From assembly GCA_022360095.1 (NCBI GenBank), contig JAKSDK010001512.1:1-64000 (forward strand): a stretch of 64,000 nt of DNA, given 5' to 3'. The notes beneath the pieces were generated by a model, which searched no databases, was not told the origin of the DNA, and saw only the letters and a program-made list of their open reading frames with translations. Below are positions 1-7,005 of the stretch, piece after piece (position 1 is the first letter of the stretch; each line of letters begins with the position of its first letter). Source of the stretch: Phycisphaerales bacterium. Lineage in GTDB: Bacteria > Planctomycetota > Phycisphaerae > UBA1845 > UTPLA1. The translations under genes were made by a program, and so were the position numbers.

Positions 1-525
1 CGTCGTCTTTCCCTGCCTGTTGATTTCTTCCATGCCCGGGATGATGACCAGCGTGTTCAAACACTCGGCGATCACGTTCTGATAGGCGTGCTCGAAGTTT
101 TCCTGGATGTCGATAAACTCCTCCCACTCGGCGGAGAGCCGATCCAGCCGCCGGGCGGTCACGGGAATCTTCTCGAGCAGGTGCTCGGCCTCCAGCCGTT
201 TCAAACACTCGGCCAGAATGGTGTAGACGGTATCCCGATCAAGGTCGGCCATCCGGTCCGCCGGGTCGTACTCCAGATCGGGGACACTGCGTTCGTCATC
301 GTCGTAAAGAAGGAACTCGTACTTACCAGCGCCCGGCACCTGGGCCATGACCGTCGCGGCCTGGAAGAAGACACCGAGCCGCAGCATCTCCCTCGCGAGA
401 TGCGCCATCCACGCCTGCAGCGTCGCGGGAATGTCTTCAATGAACCGAATGTTCGCCGCGGGAAACCCATAAGGCTCGTCAAGACTGAACAGATCTTTTC
501 CCAGTCCGTTGGCATTATCCGACAT
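1..525 (-). CDS. Unknown protein, partial (C-terminus off the left edge)
   Basis: A minus-strand frame is open from an ATG at 525 to the window edge, giving at least 175 codons. An AAGGAG ribosome-binding site lies about 9 bases upstream of the ATG. The translation is a normal-looking acidic soluble protein beginning MSDNANGLGKDLFSLDEP, with a tract of acidic residues (YDDDERSVPDLEYDPADRMADL) near the middle and a helical second half. No signal peptide, membrane segment or motif that I recognise is visible. The frames on the opposite strand here read as arginine/proline-rich shadows. Function unknown; I am fairly confident it is a real gene because of the ribosome-binding site and the balanced composition. 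Confidence 0.7.
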   Translation of the reverse strand, partial: MSDNANGLGKDLFSLDEPYGFPAANIRFIEDIPATLQAWMAHLAREMLRLGVFFQAATVMAQVPGAGKYEFLLYDDDERSVPDLEYDPADRMADLDRDTVYTILAECLKRLEAEHLLEKIPVTARRLDRLSAEWEEFIDIQENFEHAYQNVIAECLNTLVIIPGMEEINRQGKTT

Positions 526-1053
526 ATTGCGATTCTCCTTATCACTGATTACCAAACGATTGCCGTCTCCCCCAAAGCCCCGGGCCACGCCCGGGGTCCG
601 AGCACTCGCACCATCCACAGGCGCGCGCACATTCTCCGCCTTTCTCGATTCACAAGTCTTCATGCTCCATTCTCATCAGGACGGCTGCACCGAACCCGGC
701 GCAAGAAAACGGACGCCACCCGATGCGCTAAAGACTGTGCGCAAACCGTCAAGCCAACACACAATCCCGCGCACCGGGCAGCGCCCGCATAATAAGCGCG
801 GACGTCTGCCCGGGCGATATCTCGACGGTTGGCATTTGCTGGAAATGCTCCAGTTGACGGTTTGCCTGTCGAGACAAGGGACGTCGACGTTTCAAAGTTT
901 GAGAACGTCGCTAAATTTCCACTGGCGCTTCAAAGCTAGGTTATCAATTTAATAAATACATCAAGTGCTTTAGGTTGTCAAGTAAAAACCATGTTTTTTA
1001 CCTACTAATTCCTTGGTAGAAAGTCGGCTTTATACATGGTGAAATCGTGAAAT
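526..1053. other. 528-base gap with no convincing gene
   Basis: No frame here has both a plausible start and a protein-like composition; the plus-strand open frames are rich in Arg, Thr and Pro and look like chance. The right end becomes strongly AT-rich (about 945-1050), which suits a promoter for the gene starting at 1054. It holds a small inverted repeat, GTAAAAA (982-988) against TTTTTAC (995-1001), which could be an operator, but there is no second copy to support that. Confidence 0.4.
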
Positions 1054-1335
1054 ATGGCGAAGTACACAAAACTCAGCGTACAGGTACCCGAGATCGTGAA
1101 GGAACGTTTCGTCGACCTTGATCATGGTCACAAGCAGCTAGCCTGTACTGGCGGCCTAGTCTGGTACTTGAATGCAGACGAGGAGACAAAGAAGATTTAC
1201 CGAATCTGGGCACAGGACATTGCTGAAGGCAGCGCCACCATCGAAACCCCCAGCAAGATCGTCACCACAGCCCTTGCAGAACTCGCCAGAAAAGAAGAAA
1301 AAAACACACCCCGCCACAAAAAACGCGGAAAATAA
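1054..1335 (+). CDS. Small protein of unknown function (93 aa)
   Basis: A 93-residue soluble protein starting MAKYTKLSVQVPEIVKERF and ending in a very basic tail (RKEEKNTPRHKKRGK). The first half resembles short beta-rich regulator-like proteins only loosely, and I do not recognise the family. It lies 92 bases upstream of the XRE/ImmA-type gene in the same direction, and a promoter-operator region separates the two, so they may be functionally paired but are probably transcribed separately. The ribosome-binding site is weak (GTGAAAT upstream of the ATG). The opposite-strand frames are phenylalanine/cysteine-rich shadows. Function not assigned. Confidence 0.55.
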   Translation: MAKYTKLSVQVPEIVKERFVDLDHGHKQLACTGGLVWYLNADEETKKIYRIWAQDIAEGSATIETPSKIVTTALAELARKEEKNTPRHKKRGK

Positions 1336-1359
1336 CAACCCTCCTTTCCCAAAAAAGTG

Positions 1360-1410
1360 TTGACAGCCTGTCTCAAGGTCCGAAAATACTGTTTAGTGTT
1401 GTGCAACACT
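1360..1410 (+). promoter_or_regulatory. Promoter with palindromic operator for the XRE/ImmA gene
   Basis: TTGACA at 1360-1365 is a perfect -35 box; the best -10 is AATACT at 1385-1390, with a long 19-base spacer, so the -10 is tentative. Directly downstream lies the palindrome AGTGTTGTGCAACACT (1395-1410): 7-base arms around a TG centre. It sits just before the ribosome-binding site of a gene whose product starts with an XRE-type helix-turn-helix, the usual arrangement for autoregulation. Confidence 0.5.
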
Positions 1411-1427
1411 ATATAAAGGGGTCCGGC

Positions 1428-2621
1428 ATGAGCACATATACGACATTTGGTGATTACATTCGGGAAGAACGTAGTCAGGTCGGTCTAGGGCTAAGGGAGG
1501 CTTCGCGGGTGTTAGGCATCTCAGCAAGCTATCTCAGCCGCCTAGAGGCGGGGGAGTTTAAGCCCCCGTCTGGCTCACTCATGCTGCAAATGGCCAAGGT
1601 CTACCAATCCGACATTAAGAAGCTAATGGACCTCGCGAAGAACCGAGAGGCCGAAGTGATGGCAGCGGACGAGGCGGTCGCTCCAGCGGTCCAAGCGTTC
1701 TACCGGCTTGCACACGATCAGCCTCCCGAGACGCAAGAGGCGATGCTCAAAGGCGCGCTCGATGCACTGCAGATGCCCGATGAGCAAAAGCGACAGATTC
1801 TGAACCATTTACGTGCGATGCTTTCTCGCGCACACGGAAACGACTTTCCACGGCTCGCAAACAACGACGACGGTTTGTTCGCTTTTGACATCGCGCCACG
1901 ATGCTTGTCACAACAATACCTTCGCAATCTCGCTCGCGTTGTGCTGAAGAAGATCTTTGGCAGTGAGATTCCGATCCCGATCCCACTGGAGACGGTTGTT
2001 AACAAATTGGACCGCAACATCATCTTAGTAGTCCACGACGAGATCGAATGTGGAAGACTCCGCGATGGAAGTCCTGCTGTCCTAGGAATGTCGCGCTGGT
2101 CTCCGGATGGACGACGACGTGAACTCGTCGTCCACGAGGAGTTGTTCGAAGCTGAGGACCCACCAAGCCGTCGACGCGCAAACTTTACAGTAGCACATGA
2201 ATTGTTCCACTGCATCGAACACTTGCCGCTGGTACAAGCCCGAAACCCCGCGGTCATGTTCGCGCGAAAGATCGGATATCTGACTTTTGCACCCGAGTTG
2301 TCCGGCAAACCGTGGTACGAGCAAACAAACGGGCAAAAAAAACTTTCCAGTCGGGAGGAATGGCGTGAATGGCAAGCGAATACGTTCGCGGCCGAGTTGC
2401 TTATGCCCGACAAGAGCGTGATGGATGCATTCGAGGAATTGTTTGAGGTTAGCCAACTTATCGCCGAATACGGCAACCTCCGCCAATTCGCCGACGAAGT
2501 AGCTCGCACAATCGCAACGGACAATCTCGGCGAGGAAACTTCGCTAGTAGATCGGTTTGACGTCAATCCGCAGGCTATGGCAATCCGACTGATGAACCTT
2601 GACTTGGTGGTGGAGGAGTAG
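1428..2621 (+). CDS. XRE helix-turn-helix / ImmA-IrrE metallopeptidase regulator
   Basis: 397 residues. Residues 7-65 form an XRE helix-turn-helix (GLREASRVLGISASYLSRLE). Residues about 170-330 are an ImmA/IrrE-type zinc peptidase (COG2856 family): HELFH at 257-261 supplies the HExxH zinc ligands and catalytic Glu, and EWQANTFAAELLMP from 314 matches the family's third ligand region. Known relatives cleave or inactivate repressors, as ImmA does on mobile elements and IrrE/DdrO in Deinococcus, so a stress- or DNA-damage-linked switch is plausible here. I start it at 1428, not the upstream in-frame ATG at 1401, because AAGGGG sits 8 bases before 1428 and the upstream ATG lies inside the operator palindrome. 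The longer central linker (about residues 75-165) is helical. Confidence 0.85.
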   Translation: MSTYTTFGDYIREERSQVGLGLREASRVLGISASYLSRLEAGEFKPPSGSLMLQMAKVYQSDIKKLMDLAKNREAEVMAADEAVAPAVQAFYRLAHDQPPETQEAMLKGALDALQMPDEQKRQILNHLRAMLSRAHGNDFPRLANNDDGLFAFDIAPRCLSQQYLRNLARVVLKKIFGSEIPIPIPLETVVNKLDRNIILVVHDEIECGRLRDGSPAVLGMSRWSPDGRRRELVVHEELFEAEDPPSRRRANFTVAHELFHCIEHLPLVQARNPAVMFARKIGYLTFAPELSGKPWYEQTNGQKKLSSREEWREWQANTFAAELLMPDKSVMDAFEELFEVSQLIAEYGNLRQFADEVARTIATDNLGEETSLVDRFDVNPQAMAIRLMNLDLVVEE

Positions 2622-2639
2622 GTGTCTATGAAAACGAGT

Positions 2640-2676
2640 CGGGCTGACAGGTATATGTGGCACACCTGTCAGCCCG
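2640..2676 (+). other. Long perfect hairpin after the XRE/ImmA gene
   Basis: CGGGCTGACAGGT (2640-2652) pairs perfectly with ACCTGTCAGCCCG (2664-2676) around an 11-base loop. There is no T-run after it, so it is not a classical intrinsic terminator; it may stabilise the upstream mRNA or block read-through into the small gene at 2770. Confidence 0.55.
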
Positions 2677-2760
2677 TTCGCCAACGGCGGGATTGCGCTC
2701 CCGTCGCTGTTTGAGGTTGTTAGCCCTCAACGTTAATTATACATAAGTTGCCACAGAAAG

Positions 2761-2777
2761 GTTTGCATTATGCAAAC
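2761..2777 (+). promoter_or_regulatory. Perfect palindrome over a start codon
   Basis: GTTTGCATTATGCAAAC is a perfect 8+1+8 palindrome. It begins right at the end of the AGAAAGG ribosome-binding site and contains the ATG of the 57-residue gene at 2770. It could be a repressor site or a translational hairpin. It shares only a loose GTnTG half-site with the operator at 1395-1410. Confidence 0.4.
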
Positions 2778-2943
2778 TAAATGTCCTATAGGAACGACGG
2801 CTCGAACTGGTGAGATCTGCCCTGAGAGCGGAGTATGGAAGGTCGTGGGTTCGCCCTCAACCACCGCTCCCATCGCCAAAGGCAACACCATGCCTCCCTA
2901 TCGAGGGCAGGCGGTGACTTGGCAACTCATCAAGTACGCCTGA
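2770..2943 (+). CDS. YjzC-like small protein (57 aa)
   Basis: A short gene of 57 codons beginning MQTKCPIGTTARTGEICPES and ending TWQLIKYA. The pattern of a TG-E-CPESG turn, a PIAKGN segment and PPxRG...W is what I associate with the YjzC-type family of very small proteins whose function is unknown. A ribosome-binding site (AGAAAGG) lies 8 bases upstream, and a strong terminator follows 13 bases after the stop, which supports it as a real gene. Two cysteines (5 and 17) are the only obvious reactive residues. The start codon is inside a perfect palindrome. Confidence 0.7.
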   Translation: MQTKCPIGTTARTGEICPESGVWKVVGSPSTTAPIAKGNTMPPYRGQAVTWQLIKYA

Positions 2944-2955
2944 CTCCTGTCAACT

Positions 2956-2992
2956 CCTCCCGTCCGGTGAGTTCCGGACGGGAGGTTTTTTT
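2956..2992 (+). terminator. Intrinsic terminator
   Basis: CCTCCCGTCCGG (2956-2967) pairs with CCGGACGGGAGG (2974-2985) around TGAGTT and is followed by seven T (2986-2992). It closes the 57-residue gene. Confidence 0.9.
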
Positions 2993-3110
2993 AAGATAAT
3001 ATTCTAAAGAAGTTAATCACGTCCGCAGTCGCGGTTCGTGCCCACCTCTTGCCCGCTCGTTGACCCCGGCCTATCCTGATTTGCTTAAAAAGACGTCGCA
3101 CAATCGATCC

Positions 3111-3207
3111 GATCAGAGCCGCGCCCGTAAGGAAGCGGTGGGGGTCCAAACGGTAGGGCCCTCCGGAATCGTAAGCCCACGCCTCCCTCACGGTCGGGGC
3201 TCTGATC
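3111..3207. repeat. REP-like imperfect inverted repeat
   Basis: GATCAGAGCCGCGCCCGTAA (starting at 3111) is matched in reverse complement by the segment ending at 3207 (GATCAGAGCC-CCG-CCGTGAGGGAG on the other strand). The arms are about 25 bases with a few mismatches and about 45 bases between them. This lies in the gap 2993-3346, where I see no gene: the minus-strand open frames through it just translate the repeat. The structure resembles intergenic REP/BIME elements, but no second copy is in the window. Confidence 0.5.
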
Positions 3208-3346
3208 GGGGCGATCGCAATCGGCTCTAAAAATTCGTGACAGGATAAGGTGGTCTCGTTCGTCTGAAGTCGAAGGGGAGGATCGTCGACGCCACCTCGG
3301 GACGATCGTTTGTTTCAAGCCCAATATTAGCAAGAGGTTATGCCCA

Positions 3347-4339
3347 GTGACGCAATTGGACGTGAAGAACATCGGGGAAAACGTCAAGGCCGCGAGCGAG
3401 CCGTTTGCCAGGCTGCAGCAGGAAATCGGTCAGGTCATCGTCGGTCAGCAGGACATGCTTAAGCACATGCTCATCGGCCTGCTGTCCAACGGCCATATCC
3501 TGCTCGAAGGCGTGCCGGGGCTGGCCAAGACGCTGTCGGTCTCCTGCCTGGCACGCGGCATCAACACCGGCTTCCAGCGCATTCAGTTCACACCCGACCT
3601 GCTGCCCGCGGACCTCATCGGAACGCTGATCTACCAGCCGCAGTCCGGTGAGTTTACCGTCAAGAAGGGGCCGGTCTTCTCTAACATCATCCTCGCCGAC
3701 GAGATTAACCGGGCACCGGCGAAGGTGCAGAGCGCCTTGCTGGAATCGATGCAGGAACGGCAGGTAACCATCGGGGATGAGACGCATCCGTTGCCCGATC
3801 CGTTTCTCGTGCTGGCGACGCAAAACCCGATCGAACAGGAAGGGACCTATCCGCTGCCCGAGGCGCAGGTCGACCGGTTCATGCTGAAGGTGACCGTGAC
3901 CTATCCGACACCGGCGGAGGAACGGCTGATCCTCGACCGTATGGCCACAACGGCACCACGGCGAGAGAGCGCCCCGGTCATGAGCCCGGCGGACATCATC
4001 AATGGGCGACAAGCGGTCGACGAGATCTACATCGACGACAAAATCAAGGACTACATCATCGCGCTCGTCGTCGCCACGCGCGACCCGGCCACGGTCAACC
4101 TCGACATCAAGCATTTGATCCAGTATGGCGCGTCGCCTCGCGCGTCGATCATGCTGACGCTCGGCGCGAAGGCCAACGCCTTCCTCGCCGGCCGCGGCTT
4201 TGTCACGCCTCAGGATGTCAAGGACGTGGCACCCTCCATCCTGCGCCACCGTGTCATCGTCACCTATGAGGCCGAGGCCGAAGAGCGAACGAGCGACGAT
4301 ATCGTCAAATCCATCCTTGAACACGTGCCGGTGCCGTAG
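3347..4339 (+). CDS. moxR: MoxR-family AAA+ ATPase
   Basis: 330 residues, full length for MoxR. Walker A is GVPGLAKT (55-62), Walker B is ILADEIN (115-121), and the sensor region ATQNPIEQEGTYPLPEAQ with the following DRF motif is typical of the family. MoxR ATPases act as chaperone-like partners of von Willebrand factor A (VWA) proteins, and here the gene heads a run of DUF58 and Bat genes. The start is a GTG at 3347 with AAGAGG about 10 bases upstream; an ATG at 3340 is out of frame. In most genomes DUF58 follows directly; here a repeat-flanked gene separates them. Confidence 0.95.
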   Translation: MTQLDVKNIGENVKAASEPFARLQQEIGQVIVGQQDMLKHMLIGLLSNGHILLEGVPGLAKTLSVSCLARGINTGFQRIQFTPDLLPADLIGTLIYQPQSGEFTVKKGPVFSNIILADEINRAPAKVQSALLESMQERQVTIGDETHPLPDPFLVLATQNPIEQEGTYPLPEAQVDRFMLKVTVTYPTPAEERLILDRMATTAPRRESAPVMSPADIINGRQAVDEIYIDDKIKDYIIALVVATRDPATVNLDIKHLIQYGASPRASIMLTLGAKANAFLAGRGFVTPQDVKDVAPSILRHRVIVTYEAEAEERTSDDIVKSILEHVPVP

Positions 4340-4479
4340 AAAAGTCAAAACGTCAAAAAGTCAAAACGTCAAAAAAAGAAGGCGAAAAGTCAAAACGTCA
4401 AAAAGTCAAAACGTCAAAAAAAGAAGGCGAAAAGTCAAAAAGTCAAAACGTCAAAACGTCAAAACGTCAAAAAAAGAAG
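4339..4479 (+). repeat. Tandem AAAACGTC-type repeats, left of the four-helix-bundle gene
   Basis: Two copies of a 45-base unit (4339-4383 and 4384-4428) followed by a third variant (4429-4479). Each unit is built from 8-base words GTCAAAAA/CGTCAAAA and ends in an A-rich AAAAAAAGAAGGC block. The tract begins at the last base of the moxR stop codon. It reads almost entirely A, G and C on this strand, unlike the flanking genes. Confidence 0.9.
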
Positions 4480-4501
4480 AAAAGGGAAACGGAGTAAAGG
4501 T

Positions 4502-4909
4502 GTGACGCGGATACAAGGGGATTTGAGAGATCGGACGTTTCAATTGGCAGGTTCCATCCTGGTCATTGTGGATTCGTTGCCGAACAACAACAAAGGCTGG
4601 GAAATTGGTCGTCAATTGATTCGATGCGGTGGATCGGTTGGAGCGAACGTGCGCGAGGCCGACAACGCACTCACGGACGCAGACTTCGCTCACAAATGCA
4701 GCATCGCGCGAAAAGAGGCTTCGGAGACACACTATTGGCTACAATTGTGTGAAACAGCAGGTCTGTTGAATGGTGCGGAATTACAAGGACTGATCCAGGA
4801 AACCGACGAAGTCGTCCGAATCCTATCCACGATCGTCCAAAGAACGCAGGAGTATCTAAATCGAAACAAAACAAGTGACCGCCCAACATCCGTCACCGGC
4901 ATCAAATAG
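4502..4909 (+). CDS. Four-helix-bundle protein (23S rRNA intervening-sequence protein family)
   Basis: 135 residues, all helical. Features of the IVP/S23 four-helix-bundle family (PF05635) are the DRTFQLAGSI start of helix 1, the conserved GWEIGRQLIRCGGSVGANVREAD segment, the helix with ARKEASETHYWLQLCETAG, and the closing TDEVVRILSTIV helix. Such proteins were first found encoded in intervening sequences of 23S rRNA and are related to the avd accessory protein of diversity-generating retroelements; their own role is mostly unknown. The start is a GTG with CGGAG upstream. The gene is flanked by inverted AT-rich repeat tracts and sits between moxR and the DUF58 gene, so it looks like an insertion. 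Confidence 0.85.
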   Translation: MTRIQGDLRDRTFQLAGSILVIVDSLPNNNKGWEIGRQLIRCGGSVGANVREADNALTDADFAHKCSIARKEASETHYWLQLCETAGLLNGAELQGLIQETDEVVRILSTIVQRTQEYLNRNKTSDRPTSVTGIK

Positions 4910-4939
4910 CGAAAAAAGCGAGGCGACTCTCTTATTTCC

Positions 4940-5047
4940 CTTGTTTTGATTTTTCGACGTTTTGAAGTTTCCGACGTTTTGAAGTTTCCGACGTTTTGAC
5001 GTTTTGAAGTTTTGACTTTTTGACTTTTCCAATGTTTTGACGTTTTT
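4940..5047 (-). repeat. Inverted-orientation repeats right of the four-helix-bundle gene
   Basis: Repeats of GACGTTTTGA and GAAGTTT words, ending in TTTTGACGTTTTTTCACC just before the DUF58 start. In reverse complement this gives AAAAGTC/AAAACGTC words like those at 4339-4479, so the two tracts form an imperfect inverted pair around the gene at 4502-4909. The last repeat abuts the next gene's ATG at 5053, leaving it with no clear ribosome-binding site. Confidence 0.85.
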
Positions 5048-5052
5048 TCACC

Positions 5053-5928
5053 ATGGAACCAGCGGAGCTACTAAAGAAAATACGTCGGATACAGATCCGC
5101 ACGTCGCACATGGCCAGCGACCTTTTCGCCGGTCATTACCATTCCACGTTCAAAGGACAGGGAATGGAGTTCGAGGAGGTGCGCGAATATCAGCCGGGCG
5201 ACGACGTGCGCTCCATCGACTGGAACGTCACGGCGCGACAGGGACATCCGTTCGTCAAACGGTTTCGTGAGGAGCGTGAACTTACGGTGATGCTGCTCGT
5301 GGACGTGAGCAAGTCGCAGGCATTCGGCACGGCCGGCCAGCTCAAGCGCGAACTCGTGACCGAAGTCGGCGCGACCCTCGCCTTCAGCGCGATCACCAAC
5401 AATGACAAGGTCGGCCTGATCGCGTTTTCTGATTGCATCGAGAAGCACGTCAAACCTGCCAAGGGCACGAGCCATGTGCTTCGCGTGATCCGCGAACTTC
5501 TGACCATCGAGGCCACGAGCCAAGGTACGAACATCGCCGGGGCGCTCGAGCACCTGAACCAGGTGTTGCGCCGCCGGTCCGTTGTGTTCATCATCAGTGA
5601 TTTCGAGGACCAGGATTACGAACGCCAATTGCGCATCGCCAAAAGGCGCCACAATCTCATCCCGATTCTGATTCGCGATCCGCGAGAAGTGACGCTGCCG
5701 AAAGTACGGTTTCTGGAACTGCTTGACAATGAGACCGGCGAACGGATTCTGGTCGACACGTCCAGCGCAGCCTTTCGCGAAAACTATCGTCTTCGGGCCA
5801 TACGAAGCGAGGACAAACGGCAATCCATGTTTAAGCGAATGAACACGGAAGCCATTACGTTGGCGACCGGCGAATCGTTTGTGGAACCCTTGACAAAATT
5901 CTTCCGGGCCCGAGAGGCACGAAGGTAA
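5053..5928 (+). CDS. DUF58 family protein (MoxR-associated VWA-like)
   Basis: 291 residues with the DUF58 hallmark EYQPGDDVRSIDWNVTAR (45-62), followed by a von Willebrand factor A-like fold containing DVSKS (84-88) as the metal-site remnant. Family members are normally encoded directly after moxR and are thought to be its substrates or partners. Here the distance is about 710 bases because of the repeat-flanked insertion. The protein has no signal peptide or membrane segment, so it is likely cytoplasmic. The first ATG follows the repeat tract with no good ribosome-binding site, so translation may depend on the inserted sequence or on a changed upstream context. Confidence 0.92.
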   Translation: MEPAELLKKIRRIQIRTSHMASDLFAGHYHSTFKGQGMEFEEVREYQPGDDVRSIDWNVTARQGHPFVKRFREERELTVMLLVDVSKSQAFGTAGQLKRELVTEVGATLAFSAITNNDKVGLIAFSDCIEKHVKPAKGTSHVLRVIRELLTIEATSQGTNIAGALEHLNQVLRRRSVVFIISDFEDQDYERQLRIAKRRHNLIPILIRDPREVTLPKVRFLELLDNETGERILVDTSSAAFRENYRLRAIRSEDKRQSMFKRMNTEAITLATGESFVEPLTKFFRAREARR

Positions 5929-5937
5929 ATCGTTGGC

Positions 5938-7005
5938 ATGAGATCTCAGACGAAAGTCCGGCAAACGCACGTTTTGTTTCTCGTAGGGCTGATTTGCGCA
6001 ATGCCGGGATGTGAGGACCACGCGGACGTGCACAAAGCGCCGACTTCACAACGCGCGCCCGAGGAAATCGTCCGTACCGCCGAGAACGGTCCGCTAAAGG
6101 TCACGATCACTGCCGATCGTGACCGCGTGGAAGTGCCCGAGCCGGTCAAGCTCACGATTCATGTCGAAGCTGAGGTCGGCGTCGAAGTGGGCGTTCCGAA
6201 GCTGGAAGGCCTGATCGGTGAATTCGGGGTCGCTGATATGGTCGAGAACGACGTGCCCTGCGGCGACTATGCGCTCTGCAAGCGGTGGATTTATACGCTG
6301 GATACGTTTTTGCCCGGCGAGCAGGAAATCCCTCCCTTGACGTTTTCGTTCCGCGATGGTCGTGAAAAAGCGGACGGCTCCAGCACGGTTTATGAAGATA
6401 CCGTCATGACTGAGCCTATCGCAATCCGCGTGACCCAGGCGCTCGCGGACATCAAGGACCCCGTGGGCCTGGCTACGCCGTTTCGATATCGCCTGCTTTG
6501 GTGGGCCGTCGGCGCCGTCGCCGCGATGATCCTGATCGCCTTGGTCGTCCGCTGGTGGCGACGACAACGACCGGCTCAACCGGCGATGCATCCTTTTGCG
6601 ACGCGCATCGCGGCCCACACCTGGGCTTTGGGTGAGCTGGACAGACTCGCTCAGGAAGACCTGATCGGCCGCGGACTTGTTCAGGAATTCTACTATCGCA
6701 TTAATGGTCTCCTGCGACGCTACATCGAATTACGATTTGAGCTCATGGCCGGTGAGCAAACCAGCGAGGAATTCATCCGCGCCTTGCAGCACTCGGATTT
6801 TCTGTCGGCCGGGCATAAAGACATGCTGCGCCAGTTCGTGGCGTCTTGTGATCCCGTGAAGTATGCGCAACACCGTCCCGAGACGGACGAGATCGAATGG
6901 GTGCAGACTTCGGCACGCCAGTTCGTTCTCCAGACGGCCCACGATCCCGCCGAACCGAAGCAGTCTGATCTCCAGGCGAACACAACGCAGGAGGCCGCTG
7001 CATGA
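5938..7005 (+). CDS. BatD-like lipoprotein with DUF4381-type C-terminus
   Basis: 355 residues. An N-terminal hydrophobic segment ends in a possible lipobox with Cys25 (AMPGC, atypical). An immunoglobulin-like BatD-type domain spans about 50-165 (ADRDRVEVPEPVKLTIHV...). A membrane segment lies at about 186-206, followed by RWWRRQR and a cytoplasmic helical region (DRLAQEDLIGRGLVQEFYYRINGLLRRYIE) typical of DUF4381-like proteins in this operon type. The stop overlaps the start of batA by four bases (ATGA), so translational coupling is likely. It probably stabilises or regulates the VWA proteins at the inner membrane. Confidence 0.8.
   Translation: MRSQTKVRQTHVLFLVGLICAMPGCEDHADVHKAPTSQRAPEEIVRTAENGPLKVTITADRDRVEVPEPVKLTIHVEAEVGVEVGVPKLEGLIGEFGVADMVENDVPCGDYALCKRWIYTLDTFLPGEQEIPPLTFSFRDGREKADGSSTVYEDTVMTEPIAIRVTQALADIKDPVGLATPFRYRLLWWAVGAVAAMILIALVVRWWRRQRPAQPAMHPFATRIAAHTWALGELDRLAQEDLIGRGLVQEFYYRINGLLRRYIELRFELMAGEQTSEEFIRALQHSDFLSAGHKDMLRQFVASCDPVKYAQHRPETDEIEWVQTSARQFVLQTAHDPAEPKQSDLQANTTQEAAA

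Noticed and set aside
88..792. Plus-strand open frame of 234 codons
   Set aside because: It is antisense to the left-edge gene (1-525), which has a good ribosome-binding site and a balanced composition; the plus frame becomes Arg/Thr/Pro-rich and has no ribosome-binding site.
2991..3387. Two minus-strand short frames before moxR
   Set aside because: They translate the REP-like inverted repeat and lack ribosome-binding sites.
3338..4348. Minus-strand open frame opposite moxR
   Set aside because: moxR on the plus strand has intact Walker motifs; the minus frame is an Asp/Arg/His-rich shadow.
4200..4505. Open frame through the left tandem repeats (Lys/Ser/Val repeats)
   Set aside because: It starts inside moxR out of frame, and the repeat translation is a by-product of a 45-base unit.
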